This document shows, piece after piece, positions 28,745 through 37,782 of a stretch of 64,000 nucleotides of DNA (the first letter of the stretch is position 1; every line of letters begins with the position of its first letter). A program made the translations under genes and the position numbers. The stretch comes from Rhodoplanes azumiensis (GTDB taxonomy: Bacteria; Pseudomonadota; Alphaproteobacteria; Rhizobiales; Xanthobacteraceae): the NCBI RefSeq assembly GCF_042682915.1, contig NZ_JBHUIW010000001.1:248001-312000 (forward strand), given 5' to 3'. The notes beneath the pieces were generated by a model. It did no database searches, was not told the origin of the DNA, and was given only the letters and a program-made list of their open reading frames with translations.

Positions 28745-29210
28745 GGCGCGCGGACCATGGCGCCCGTTGTCGGCCGGGTCAACGGCGGGCCGGCCGGAGC
28801 CGCCCGTATCCCGGGCTTCGTTTTCGAGCCTGGGCAAGAATCGACGGGTCGCGCCGAGGTGGGAGTCGTCTCATGACGAATCGCCCGTCCAAGGCCGGCG
28901 CGAGCCGGCGCGGGGCCGGTCAGCTTCCGCCGCGCCGCCCCTCGGGCTCCAGCCGGCGCGCCGCGTGGACCCGATGGACGTAGCCGGAGTGAGAGAGAGA
29001 GAGAGTGTGTGTGTGTGACAGCAGGTCGACCGGATCGTCGGGCGGCTGGCCGGCGCCCCGCCGCCCCGGCATGCCGGGCCCCCGAACTCCCTCGCCCGTC
29101 CAGGCCTGACGCCGAGTCTTGCCCAGACATGCAGCGAAACCCGGGCGACGCGACGGCGATCGACGGCGCGGGCACGCATGCGTGCCCGCCCTCCGAGCCG
29201 GTCCCCACCC
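28745..29210. other. Intergenic region with a dinucleotide microsatellite
   Basis: 466 bases between kdsA and usg, both on the minus strand. No convincing gene in any frame. The main feature is the GA/GT tract at 28991-29017; otherwise it is G/C-rich with small inverted repeats. Confidence 0.6.
28991..29017. repeat. (GA)n(GT)n dinucleotide microsatellite
   Basis: Seven GA units run straight into about six GT units, 27 bases of pure purine-pyrimidine dinucleotide repeat, about 250 bases upstream of the kdsA start. Such tracts are rare in high-GC bacterial DNA and prone to length change by slippage. Confidence 0.9.
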
Positions 29211-29480
29211 TCAGTTGAGAGTAAAAATCCCGTCCACGGCCTTGATTTCGGCGGGCTTGATCAGGCGCGAGTGCGCGACCGTGACCGAGTGGAGCGGGCC
29301 CTCCAGCTTCTCCCGCCAGAAGCCGAGGAACTTGTTCAGCTCCGGGAAATGCGGGTGAAGATCGTAGTCCTGCCACAGGTAGGTCTGCAGCAGCCAGGGA
29401 TGATCCGGCCGCCGATAGAGAATGTGCGCGGTCGTCAGGCCGTAGCCGTGAAGTTGCTGCAAGAAGTCCTTAGAGGCCAT
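29211..29480 (-). CDS. Usg family protein
   Basis: 89 residues. ASKDFLQQLHGYGLTTAHILYRRPDHPWLLQTYLWQDYDLHPHFPELNKFLGFW and LHSVTVAHSRLIKPAEIKAVDG match the small Usg family found in alphaproteobacteria, named from a gene near trpF. Biochemical role unknown. The start at 29480 (MASKDF) has GGGGGA close upstream; an in-frame ATG at 29522 would add 14 poorly conserved residues. Confidence 0.85.
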   Translation of the reverse strand: MASKDFLQQLHGYGLTTAHILYRRPDHPWLLQTYLWQDYDLHPHFPELNKFLGFWREKLEGPLHSVTVAHSRLIKPAEIKAVDGIFTLN

Positions 29481-29630
29481 AGTGTCCCCCGTCCGATCGA
29501 CACGGAAATCTTCCAACGCCACCTCCGATCATTGCAAGCTCATTTGGTAAACAAAGTGTTCACAGGTCGGGCGTAGCAGCCTCTGCGGGACAGTGCTACC
29601 AAACCTCTACCTTGCGCGGCGCCGAAAAGC

Positions 29631-29658
29631 TTGACCTCCACTTACCCATTGCATGATC
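29631..29658 (+). promoter_or_regulatory. Possible groESL promoter
   Basis: CTTGACC at 29631-29637 matches the -35 element shared by vegetative and heat-shock sigma factors. CATGAT at 29653-29658 is a candidate -10, with a short 15-base spacer. It lies about 70 bases upstream of CIRCE, farther than usual. Weak assignment. Confidence 0.35.
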
Positions 29659-29727
29659 GGTGTTGCGCCAGCGCCACGCCGCACCCGCGCCAACCCGACC
29701 GAGCGCGGCCGGCCGATCCAGCGATTG

Positions 29728-29754
29728 TTGGCAATCGATCGCGGTGAGTGCCAA
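29728..29754. promoter_or_regulatory. CIRCE operator for HrcA upstream of groES
   Basis: TTGGCAATC (29728-29736), a 9-base spacer, GAGTGCCAA (29746-29754). This is the CIRCE layout (TTAGCACTC-N9-GAGTGCTAA) with a few substitutions. HrcA bound here would repress groESL until heat shock. It lies 132 bases before the groES start. Confidence 0.88.
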
Positions 29755-29886
29755 ATTTTTCCGTCCCCCCTCTTGAACGGGGTCGTCGCCTCCCCCATGT
29801 CGCAGCCGGGCAGCCCGGAGCGCGCCGTGCGGCCGGGCTACCCGAATGAGATTCTTCTCTTCGTGACAGAAACTTAGGAGGACAGC

Positions 29887-30201
29887 ATGAAGTTCCGTCC
29901 GCTTCACGACCGCGTCGTCGTCAAGCGCATCGAGGCCGAGCAGAAGACGGCCGGCGGGATCATCATCCCCGACACGGCCAAGGAGAAGCCCCAGCAGGGC
30001 GAGATCATCGCCGTCGGCCCGGGTGGCCGCGACGAGGCCGGCAAGCTGATCCCGCTCGACGTTCAGGTCGGCGACCGGGTGCTGTTCGGCAAGTGGTCCG
30101 GCACCGAGGTCAAGCTCGACGGCGTCGAGTATCTGATCATGAAGGAGAGCGACATCATGGGCGTTCTCACCGAGACCGAGGCCAAGAAGAAGGCCGCCTG
30201 A
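29887..30201 (+). CDS. groES: Co-chaperonin GroES
   Basis: 104 residues. FRPLHDRVVVKRIEAEQKTAGGIIIPDTAKEKPQQGEIIAVGPG, including the mobile loop (EQKTAGGIIIPDTA) that docks on GroEL, is standard. Caps the GroEL chamber. Strong ribosome site AGGAGG 5 bases before the ATG. Followed by groEL after 120 bases. Confidence 0.98.
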   Translation: MKFRPLHDRVVVKRIEAEQKTAGGIIIPDTAKEKPQQGEIIAVGPGGRDEAGKLIPLDVQVGDRVLFGKWSGTEVKLDGVEYLIMKESDIMGVLTETEAKKKAA

Positions 30202-30321
30202 CCCCGAGACACTGTCGGACTGATCCAACCTGAACGGACCCTGCCGGATTCACTTCGGATCGGCACCGTGGTCTCGCCGGGTCGGGAGAACGCAACGGAT
30301 TCATTCAGGAGCTGATGAACA

Positions 30322-31959
<1,638 letters not shown>

Positions 31960-32066
31960 GAGAAGCCCATAAAGCCGCCGCACCTCATCGAATGCCGAAG
32001 TCGGCCAAGCCCGACTCGGCAGCGGCATGGGCATCTGAGCGACGCGTTCCGTGTCGTGACGGCGAG

Positions 32067-32092
32067 GGCCCGGGCGAAAGCCCGGGCCTTTT
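32067..32092 (+). terminator. Rho-independent terminator of groESL
   Basis: GGCCCGGGC (32067-32075), GAAA loop, GCCCGGGCC (32080-32088), then TTTT. A stable GC stem with a tetraloop and U-run, 108 bases after groEL. Confidence 0.9.
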
Positions 32093-32142
32093 GCGTTCTC
32101 GGCGGCGGGCGCAGTAGAGTCGGTCCGACGAACGAGGACGAA

Positions 32143-32716
32143 ATGACCGTTCAGACCCCCATCCAGATGGACAAGTCCGACTTTCGGGCCTGGGCCGAGC
32201 GCCAGGAGGAGAACTACGAGCTGGTACGGGGGCGCCTCGTCATGATGACGGGTGGTTTACGCGGCCATTGGCAGATCGCGGCCAATCTCTTCAGAGCCTT
32301 GGATTCGCGGGTCGATCACGACAGGTGGGCGGTTCTCCCGGAATTCGGCGTCGACATCGGGCCGTCTACCGTCCGGTTCCCCGATATCGTGGTCGACCCG
32401 GCCGACGGCCCGACCACGGACCGGACCGCCATGGCGCCGGTGGTCCTCGCCGAAGTGATGTCGCCCTCCTCCGAGCGGGTCGATCTCGGTGACAAGGCGG
32501 CCGAGCACCTGACCCTGCCGAGCCACGGCACCTATCTGGTCGTCGCTCACGACGAGGTGAAGCCTGGGTCTGGACCCGCACGGAACCCGGCTTCCAGCCC
32601 GGTCCGGCCGTGCGCGACGACATCAACGGCGTGATCGACATCCCGGCGCTCGACATCCCGCGCTCGGCGTCGCGCTGCCGCTCGCGGACATCTACCGGCG
32701 CGTCCGGTTCGACTGA
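32143..32716 (+). pseudogene. Broken Uma2-family nuclease-like gene (two frameshifts)
   Basis: Starts MTVQTPIQMDKSDFRAW with GAGGA upstream. The conserved Uma2 core (YELVRGRLVMMTG, VLPEFGVDIG, RFPDIVVDPAD, VVLAEVMSPSSERVDLGDKAAEHLTLPSHGTYLVVAHDE) is intact. After about 32560 the frame is lost by an apparent one-base deletion; the expected AWVWTRTEPGF continues in another frame. A second frameshift comes from a 14/15-base tandem duplication near 32637-32664, after which ALPLADIYRRVRFD ends at 32716 in the third frame. As read, translation would stop at 32634 with a foreign tail. A sequencing error at the first site cannot be excluded. Confidence 0.8.
32637..32664. repeat. Near-exact 14/15-bp tandem duplication inside the Uma2 pseudogene
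   Basis: CGACATCCCGGCGCT is followed by CGACATCCCGCGCT, the same unit minus one G. The inserted 14 bases shift the reading frame. Confidence 0.85.
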
Positions 32717-33042
32717 GCGGCGTCGTTCGTCTCGATCGGGACGGAGCCCGCACGGCGACGTGATCACGACACGAAAAAGGCCCGGGCGTGTGGCCCGGGC
32801 CTTTTCCCGTCAGCGCTGCGAAGCGCTGGTCCCCCGACCCGCCCCCGCGGGAATTCAGTCACGACCACGCCGTCCGATGCGCGTACATCCGGCGTCACCT
32901 GTCCGCCGTGGTCGTCGGCGCCGCAGCGCCCTTGTCTCGAAGAGGATGCACCGACGCGGTTAACAGCAGGTTAACGCGGCGAAAATATTCCGTGGTGGCG
33001 GGATCCGGACCGGAGCACCGCCAAGACCCCGGCCGGCGCCCC
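32717..33042. other. Intergenic region after the Uma2 remnant
   Basis: 326 bases without a recognisable gene. Holds a terminator hairpin near its start and some AT-richer sequence around 32950-33000 (TTAACAGCAGGTTAACG) of unknown role. Confidence 0.55.
32775..32805 (+). terminator. Rho-independent terminator
   Basis: AAAAGGCCCGGGC (32775-32787) pairs with GCCCGGGCCTTTT (32793-32805). The stem is nearly the same as the groESL terminator, and the A-run/T-run makes it work on both strands: after the Uma2 remnant on plus and the MFS gene on minus. Confidence 0.85.
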
Positions 33043-34302
33043 CTACTCGGCCGGCGCCGCATCCACGGCCGGCACGACGCGCGGCGTCGCGACCATCACG
33101 ACGGCGACGAGGCCGGCGACCGCGGCGAAGAACGCGGCCGAGACGCCGGCGAGCCCGACCAACACCAGATCGAAGCCGCCGCGCGCATGCAGATAGGCGA
33201 TCAGCGGCACGGCGACGCCGGCCGACGCGAAGGAGAGGAAATAGCGCACCGCATAGACGCGGCCCCGCCACGCATCGGCCGTGTAGCGGGCGATCACCAT
33301 GTCGCCGACCGTCACTTGCCCGTAGAGCGCCGCCATCACGACGGCGAGCGCGGCGATCAGCGTCATGCCGTCGGCCCGCACCGACCAGATCGCTCCGATC
33401 AGCAGGAGCCCGACGACCCCGACGAACAGGAGATGGGGCGCGACCCGCTCGGCGATGCGCCCGACCGCGAGCTGGGCGACGGCGCCCCCCAGGAACACCA
33501 GGCTCGACAGGCCGCCGACCGCGGCGAGCCCGGCGCCGCCGAGGGCATCGCCGACCAGCCGCTCGTCGACGATCTTGGGCAGAGCCACCACGATGGTGTT
33601 GAAGGTGAGCCCGCCGCAGAACGAAATGATGGTGTAGAGGCCGAAGAACACGACCGCGGCGTTGCGCGGCAGCACGATGTCGGCGACGCGGGCGCGCGTC
33701 GCCGTCTCGTGGCGGTCGTCCGCGACCATCGCCAGATAGGCGATGCCGAGCGCGATGCAGACCAGCGCCGGCGCGACGAAGGCGGCGCGCCAGCCGAACG
33801 CCGAGGCGGCGAGCACGGCCGTGACGCCGGAGGCGAGCGACACGCCGAGATTGCCGCAGACGCCGTTGAAGGCGAGCGTGCGCCCGCGCGCGTTCGACGC
33901 CTGGATCAGCATCGCCATGCCGACCGGGTGATAGATCGCCGCGAACATGCCGAGCAGGAACAGCGCGACCGCGAGCATGGTCAGGGTCGGCGCCACGGCG
34001 CAGCCGATCAGCGACACGCCGCAGCCGATGAAGAACGCCGCCATCATGCCGCGTCGGCTGATGCGGTCGGCGAGCCAGCCGGCCGGCAACGAGAACAGGC
34101 CGAAGGCGACGAACATCGCGGTGGAGAGGACGATCAGCTCCGAATAGGGCCGCCGATAGACGAGCTCCAGGCCGATCACGACGGTCGGGTAGATGCCGAG
34201 CACGTAATGGTCGATGCCGTGCGCCACGTTGAGAAACGCGATCGAGCGTCGCGTCTGCTGCGCCGCCTGGCTGGCGTCGGCGGTCCGGTCGGTCGGGGGC
34301 AT
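33043..34302 (-). CDS. MFS transporter (Fsr-like)
   Basis: 419 residues, about 12 membrane helices. NVAHGIDHYVLGIYPTVV, the motif LPAGWLADRISRRGMMAAFF after helix 2 and IYHPVGMAMLIQASNARGRTLAFNGVCGNLG resemble fosmidomycin-resistance (Fsr) and related exporters. Substrate unknown. Start MPPTDRT at 34302 is preferred over an upstream extension because AGGAA lies 9 bases upstream. Divergent from bcsS. Confidence 0.85.
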   Translation of the reverse strand: MPPTDRTADASQAAQQTRRSIAFLNVAHGIDHYVLGIYPTVVIGLELVYRRPYSELIVLSTAMFVAFGLFSLPAGWLADRISRRGMMAAFFIGCGVSLIGCAVAPTLTMLAVALFLLGMFAAIYHPVGMAMLIQASNARGRTLAFNGVCGNLGVSLASGVTAVLAASAFGWRAAFVAPALVCIALGIAYLAMVADDRHETATRARVADIVLPRNAAVVFFGLYTIISFCGGLTFNTIVVALPKIVDERLVGDALGGAGLAAVGGLSSLVFLGGAVAQLAVGRIAERVAPHLLFVGVVGLLLIGAIWSVRADGMTLIAALAVVMAALYGQVTVGDMVIARYTADAWRGRVYAVRYFLSFASAGVAVPLIAYLHARGGFDLVLVGLAGVSAAFFAAVAGLVAVVMVATPRVVPAVDAAPAE

Positions 34303-34522
34303 GGACTCTGGTTCCTGGAGGCGACGCGCGACCCTAACACGGGCTAGGCGGGGTGTCGCGAGGCGCGCCGAACTTGTGGCGCGCCGGCAACGCTCCGTTG
34401 CCGGCGCGCACATGTCGGCCTGGTTTCAGGATTTGTTCGCGTGGATCTCGATCCTGATGCTCGCTAGGCTTGCATCACGGGTGCGGCGAACCTGAGCAGT
34501 CCGGTTTCCATGGGATCGTGCC

Positions 34523-35317
34523 ATGCGCCGATCGGATGCCGGCGCGGCCGTGCGAGCGGCCGCGTTGCTCGGTGCCACGCTCTTCGCGCTCGTCGTGCCA
34601 CCGGCCGCGGGGGCTGCCGTCGCGCAACCCGAGGGGGCGGTCGCCGTCTCCCCCGAAACACTCGCGGCGCTCGAGGCCGAGCGTCTGCTGCTGTTCGGCG
34701 GAACCGATCTGTGGCACGCCGGCGGCTTCCTGCACGGCGGCGCCGTGTGGGCACCCGAGGGATTGGCGCGTGACGGCCCGGCCTTCAAGGCGCTCGCAGG
34801 AACCGGCACCTACCGATATCGCTCGGGCGCCAATCAGGTGCTCGCCGTGCAGGCGCTCGGGTCGCTGACGCCCGGCTGGATCATGCGCCGCGACCGCTTC
34901 ATCGCCTCGGTGTTCGGTGGGATCGACGTCCAGCATCACTGGACGACGCCGCCCGATCCCGGCAATCCGCTGCGCGGCACGCATGTGGGCATGCGGCTCG
35001 GGCTCGACACCTGGTGGGAGCCGTTCCCCGACACGATGGTGCGCACCAACGCCACCTGGTCGTCGATCGGCCACGGCTTCGGGCTCGGCGCGGCGCTCGG
35101 CTGGCGCGTGTTGGAGACCTGGTATGCTGGGTTCTATGCGGGGCCCGAGCTGCAGCTCTACGGCGACACCAACTATCGCCAGATCCGGATCGGTGCCCAC
35201 CTGACCGGGCTCCGCCGCGGCCCATGGGACTGGAGCCTCGGCTTCGGCTGGGTCACCGACACGGACGAGCGCGCCGGACCTTCTTACGTGCGGCTCGGCG
35301 TGCTGACCAAGCGGTGA
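34523..35317 (+). CDS. bcsS: Cellulose biosynthesis protein BcsS family
   Basis: 264 residues. A signal peptide (RAAALLGATLFALVVPPAAGAAVA) is followed by a beta-rich domain with repeating aromatic/Gly strands (LLLFGGTDLWHAGGFLHGGAVWAP, WSSIGHGFGLGAALGWRVLETWYAGFYAGPELQLYGD). This matches the BcsS family often linked to cellulose synthase in alphaproteobacteria and probably forms an outer-membrane or periplasmic barrel. No bcsA/bcsB in the window, so this is an orphan copy. Confidence 0.8.
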   Translation: MRRSDAGAAVRAAALLGATLFALVVPPAAGAAVAQPEGAVAVSPETLAALEAERLLLFGGTDLWHAGGFLHGGAVWAPEGLARDGPAFKALAGTGTYRYRSGANQVLAVQALGSLTPGWIMRRDRFIASVFGGIDVQHHWTTPPDPGNPLRGTHVGMRLGLDTWWEPFPDTMVRTNATWSSIGHGFGLGAALGWRVLETWYAGFYAGPELQLYGDTNYRQIRIGAHLTGLRRGPWDWSLGFGWVTDTDERAGPSYVRLGVLTKR

Positions 35318-35628
35318 GGCCGCAGGAGCCGGGAGCCCGGGCCACGGCGCGGCGCAGAAATCCGGTCGACCGGCCGGGCCAGCCGGCGCCTTTGGGTTGC
35401 GCGAGACGGGGGTCGAGGCTCTGCCGGGGATCGTCGGACCACCAAGACCGGTTAAATTATACCTAATATTAATACTACGACTGCAAACGTGGCGGGCGGG
35501 CTCGGCGCACCGGCGCCGCATCGCCCGCCGCGCGCCGGCTGACCGGTCGCGCGTCTCTCCTTTCGGCCGCTCCGCGGTCCGCGCGAACTTCACGGACAAG
35601 CAGCGGCACCACCCGAGCCCATGGGATC
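35318..35628. other. Intergenic region upstream of the chemoreceptor, with AT-rich patch
   Basis: 311 bases without a gene. An abrupt AT-rich stretch at about 35450-35483 (TTAAATTATACCTAATATTA and on) lies about 150 bases before the chemoreceptor start and probably contains its promoter. No hexamer pair is clear enough to name. Confidence 0.5.
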
Positions 35629-37320
35629 ATGTCCATGCTGTCCCGCATTCAGATTCTACCCAAGATCATGAGCGTCGCCGCCGTGCTGGCCGTCGTGGCC
35701 GGCGTCAGCGCCTGGTGGGGCGCCACCAAGACCGTGGAGGTCGACGAAGCCTATACGCGGTTTCTCGAACGCGACGTCGTGGCTTGGGTGGCATCCGCAC
35801 GTGCGGCACGCTCCGTCTATGTCTACGAGATGCTGATCTATCGGGCGATCGCCGAGACCGACCGGGTCGAGATGCAGAAGCTCCTTCCGCAGTTCGACAA
35901 GGCGGCCGAGACCGCGTCCCGCAACCTGACGATCGTGAAGGAGAAGGCGCCGCGTCACGCCGCCAGGGTCGAGCAGGCCGAACGGGAGCTCGCCGAGATT
36001 CGCCGTACCGCACAGTCGGCCATCGACCTCGCCCTCAAGAACGACAATGCCAAGGCGGTCGAGATCGTCCGCACCGCGGTCGACCCGATGATCGGCCGCA
36101 TGGCGTCCGACCTTCAGGGGCTCGGGTCGACCTTCGACAAGGAGATCTCGACCGGATCAGAAGCGCTGACGGCGACCAGCAACGCCTCGGCACGCTCGAA
36201 CTACACCATCTTCGCGGTCGGCGGCACGATCGGCATGGTGCTCGCCTTCGTGCTCGCCCGGTTCGGCATCGCCGCGCCGATCGTGAAGCTCGCGAGCGGC
36301 ATGCGCCAGCTCGCCGCCGGCAATTTCGACGTCGTGCTGGCCGGCGTCGGCCGCAAGGACGAGGTCGGCCAGATCGCCGACGCGGTGGAAGAGTTCAAGA
36401 TCAAGCTGGCCGAGAAGGCGAAGCACGACGCCGAGGAGAAGGCCGACCAGGATGCCCGCCAGGCGGCAAAGCGCCGCGCCGAGATGGTGAGCCTCGCCGA
36501 TCGGTTCGAGAGCGCGGTGGGCGACATCGTCAAGACCGTGTCGTCGGCCTCGACCGAGCTCGAGGCCGCCGCCGGCAGTCTGACCCGCACGGCCGAGACC
36601 ACCCAGGCGCTCTCCACCTCGGCCGCCGCCGCGTCCGGCCAGGCGACCGCCAACGTCCAGTCTGTCGCCTCCGCCACCAACGAGATGTCGTCGTCGGTCG
36701 CCGAGATCGGACGTCAGGTGCAGGAGGCGACCCGCATCGCCGGCGAGGCCGTCAAGCAGGCCGAGAAGACCGACGGCCGCATCGCCGAACTGTCGCAGGC
36801 GGCCGGCCGCATCGGCGACGTCGTCAAGCTGATCACCGCGATCGCCGAGCAGACCAACCTGCTGGCCCTCAACGCCACCATCGAGGCGGCCCGCGCCGGC
36901 GAGGCCGGCAAGGGCTTCGCGGTCGTCGCGCAAGAGGTCAAGGCGCTCGCCGCGCAGACCGGCAAGGCGACGGGCGACATCGCCGCCCAGATCGCCGGCA
37001 TGCAGACGGCGACGCAGGAGTCGGTCGCAGCCATCAAGGAGATCGGCGGCACCATCGGTCGCATCGCCGAGATCTCGGCGACCATCGCGGCGGCCGTCGA
37101 GGAACAAGGCGCGGCGACCCACGAGATCGCCCGCAACATCCAGCAGGCCGCGCAGGGGGCCGCCCAGGTCAGCAGCAACATCGACGAGGTCAATCGCGGT
37201 GCCGGCGAGGCGGGGTCCGCTTCGGCCCAGGTGCTGTCCTCGGCCCGGGCGCTGTCGACCGAAAGCAACCGCCTGCGCGCCGAGGTCGATCGCTTCATGG
37301 CGACGGTGCGGGCGGCGTGA
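35629..37320 (+). CDS. Methyl-accepting chemotaxis protein
   Basis: 563 residues. A membrane helix at about 14-31, a periplasmic four-helix ligand domain (about 35-190), a second helix (about 192-213, YTIFAVGGTIGMVLAFVLA) and HAMP are followed by a signalling domain. The conserved hairpin tip AEQTNLLALNATIEAARAGEAGKGFAVVAQEVKALA binds CheW/CheA. No CheR/CheB-docking pentapeptide at the C-terminus. Ligand unknown. The second Met (35635) could also be the start. Confidence 0.93.
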   Translation: MSMLSRIQILPKIMSVAAVLAVVAGVSAWWGATKTVEVDEAYTRFLERDVVAWVASARAARSVYVYEMLIYRAIAETDRVEMQKLLPQFDKAAETASRNLTIVKEKAPRHAARVEQAERELAEIRRTAQSAIDLALKNDNAKAVEIVRTAVDPMIGRMASDLQGLGSTFDKEISTGSEALTATSNASARSNYTIFAVGGTIGMVLAFVLARFGIAAPIVKLASGMRQLAAGNFDVVLAGVGRKDEVGQIADAVEEFKIKLAEKAKHDAEEKADQDARQAAKRRAEMVSLADRFESAVGDIVKTVSSASTELEAAAGSLTRTAETTQALSTSAAAASGQATANVQSVASATNEMSSSVAEIGRQVQEATRIAGEAVKQAEKTDGRIAELSQAAGRIGDVVKLITAIAEQTNLLALNATIEAARAGEAGKGFAVVAQEVKALAAQTGKATGDIAAQIAGMQTATQESVAAIKEIGGTIGRIAEISATIAAAVEEQGAATHEIARNIQQAAQGAAQVSSNIDEVNRGAGEAGSASAQVLSSARALSTESNRLRAEVDRFMATVRAA

Positions 37321-37328
37321 GCGGGCCG

Positions 37329-37601
37329 ATGGACGAGGTCGCGATCGCGACACGCGCGTCGGCTCCGTGGAGCGGCACGGTCGACGCCGCCGCCAAGACG
37401 GCGGCGGCGCTGCGCATCCGGCGCTCGCATCTCGCCGAGGTGGAGGCGTTGCTCGGCGCCTGGCGCGGCAGCGTCGCAGCGTGCCGCAGCGACCTCGCCG
37501 TGGTCGAATCTCGCATCGATGCCGTCGAGACGCTGATCGAGCGGTTGAAGGCCGCCGCCATCGCGATGCGCGACCGGATGGAGGCCGGCGCACGGACCTG
37601 A
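37329..37601 (+). CDS. Small helical hypothetical protein coupled to the chemoreceptor
   Basis: 90 residues, helical: ALRIRRSHLAEVEALLGAW and LAVVESRIDAVETLIERLKAAAIAMRDRME would form coiled coils. Starts 8 bases after the chemoreceptor stop; an in-frame GTG at 37317 overlaps that stop (GTGA). No family recognised. Followed by a terminator, so it ends the transcript. Might be a small accessory of chemosensory signalling; this is inference from position only. Confidence 0.5.
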   Translation: MDEVAIATRASAPWSGTVDAAAKTAAALRIRRSHLAEVEALLGAWRGSVAACRSDLAVVESRIDAVETLIERLKAAAIAMRDRMEAGART

Positions 37602-37646
37602 ACACCGGCCACCCCACGCCGACGACGCGAGGAAACGAGACACCAA

Positions 37647-37674
37647 GGCGGAGCCGCGGCTCCGCCTGTTTTTT
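37647..37674 (+). terminator. Rho-independent terminator after the chemoreceptor operon
   Basis: GGCGGAGCC (37647-37655), GC, GGCTCCGCC (37658-37666), then TG and six T. Strong hairpin plus U-run. Confidence 0.9.
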
Positions 37675-37782
37675 CGGCTCGGCCCGCTCGCGCGCCGGTC
37701 CTCGTGGACGAACGGGAGTCCGGCCACGCCGACGTGATCACGGCGCCTTCGCAGGCACGAGCGGGAAACGCGCGCGCCGCGG

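Larger units (their letters stand above)
29481..29886. other. Divergent control region between usg and groESL
   Basis: About 405 bases without a gene. It contains the CIRCE operator, a possible groESL promoter and an AT-richer patch near 29540-29570 suited to the minus-strand usg promoter. Confidence 0.6.

Noticed and set aside
28728..29018. Plus-strand open frame crossing the microsatellite
   Set aside because: Starts inside the kdsA 5' region, is Arg/Ser/Pro low complexity, and lacks a ribosome site.
34700..34740. Sigma-54-like promoter beginning TGGCACG
   Set aside because: It lies inside bcsS and the GC element is not at the required spacing.
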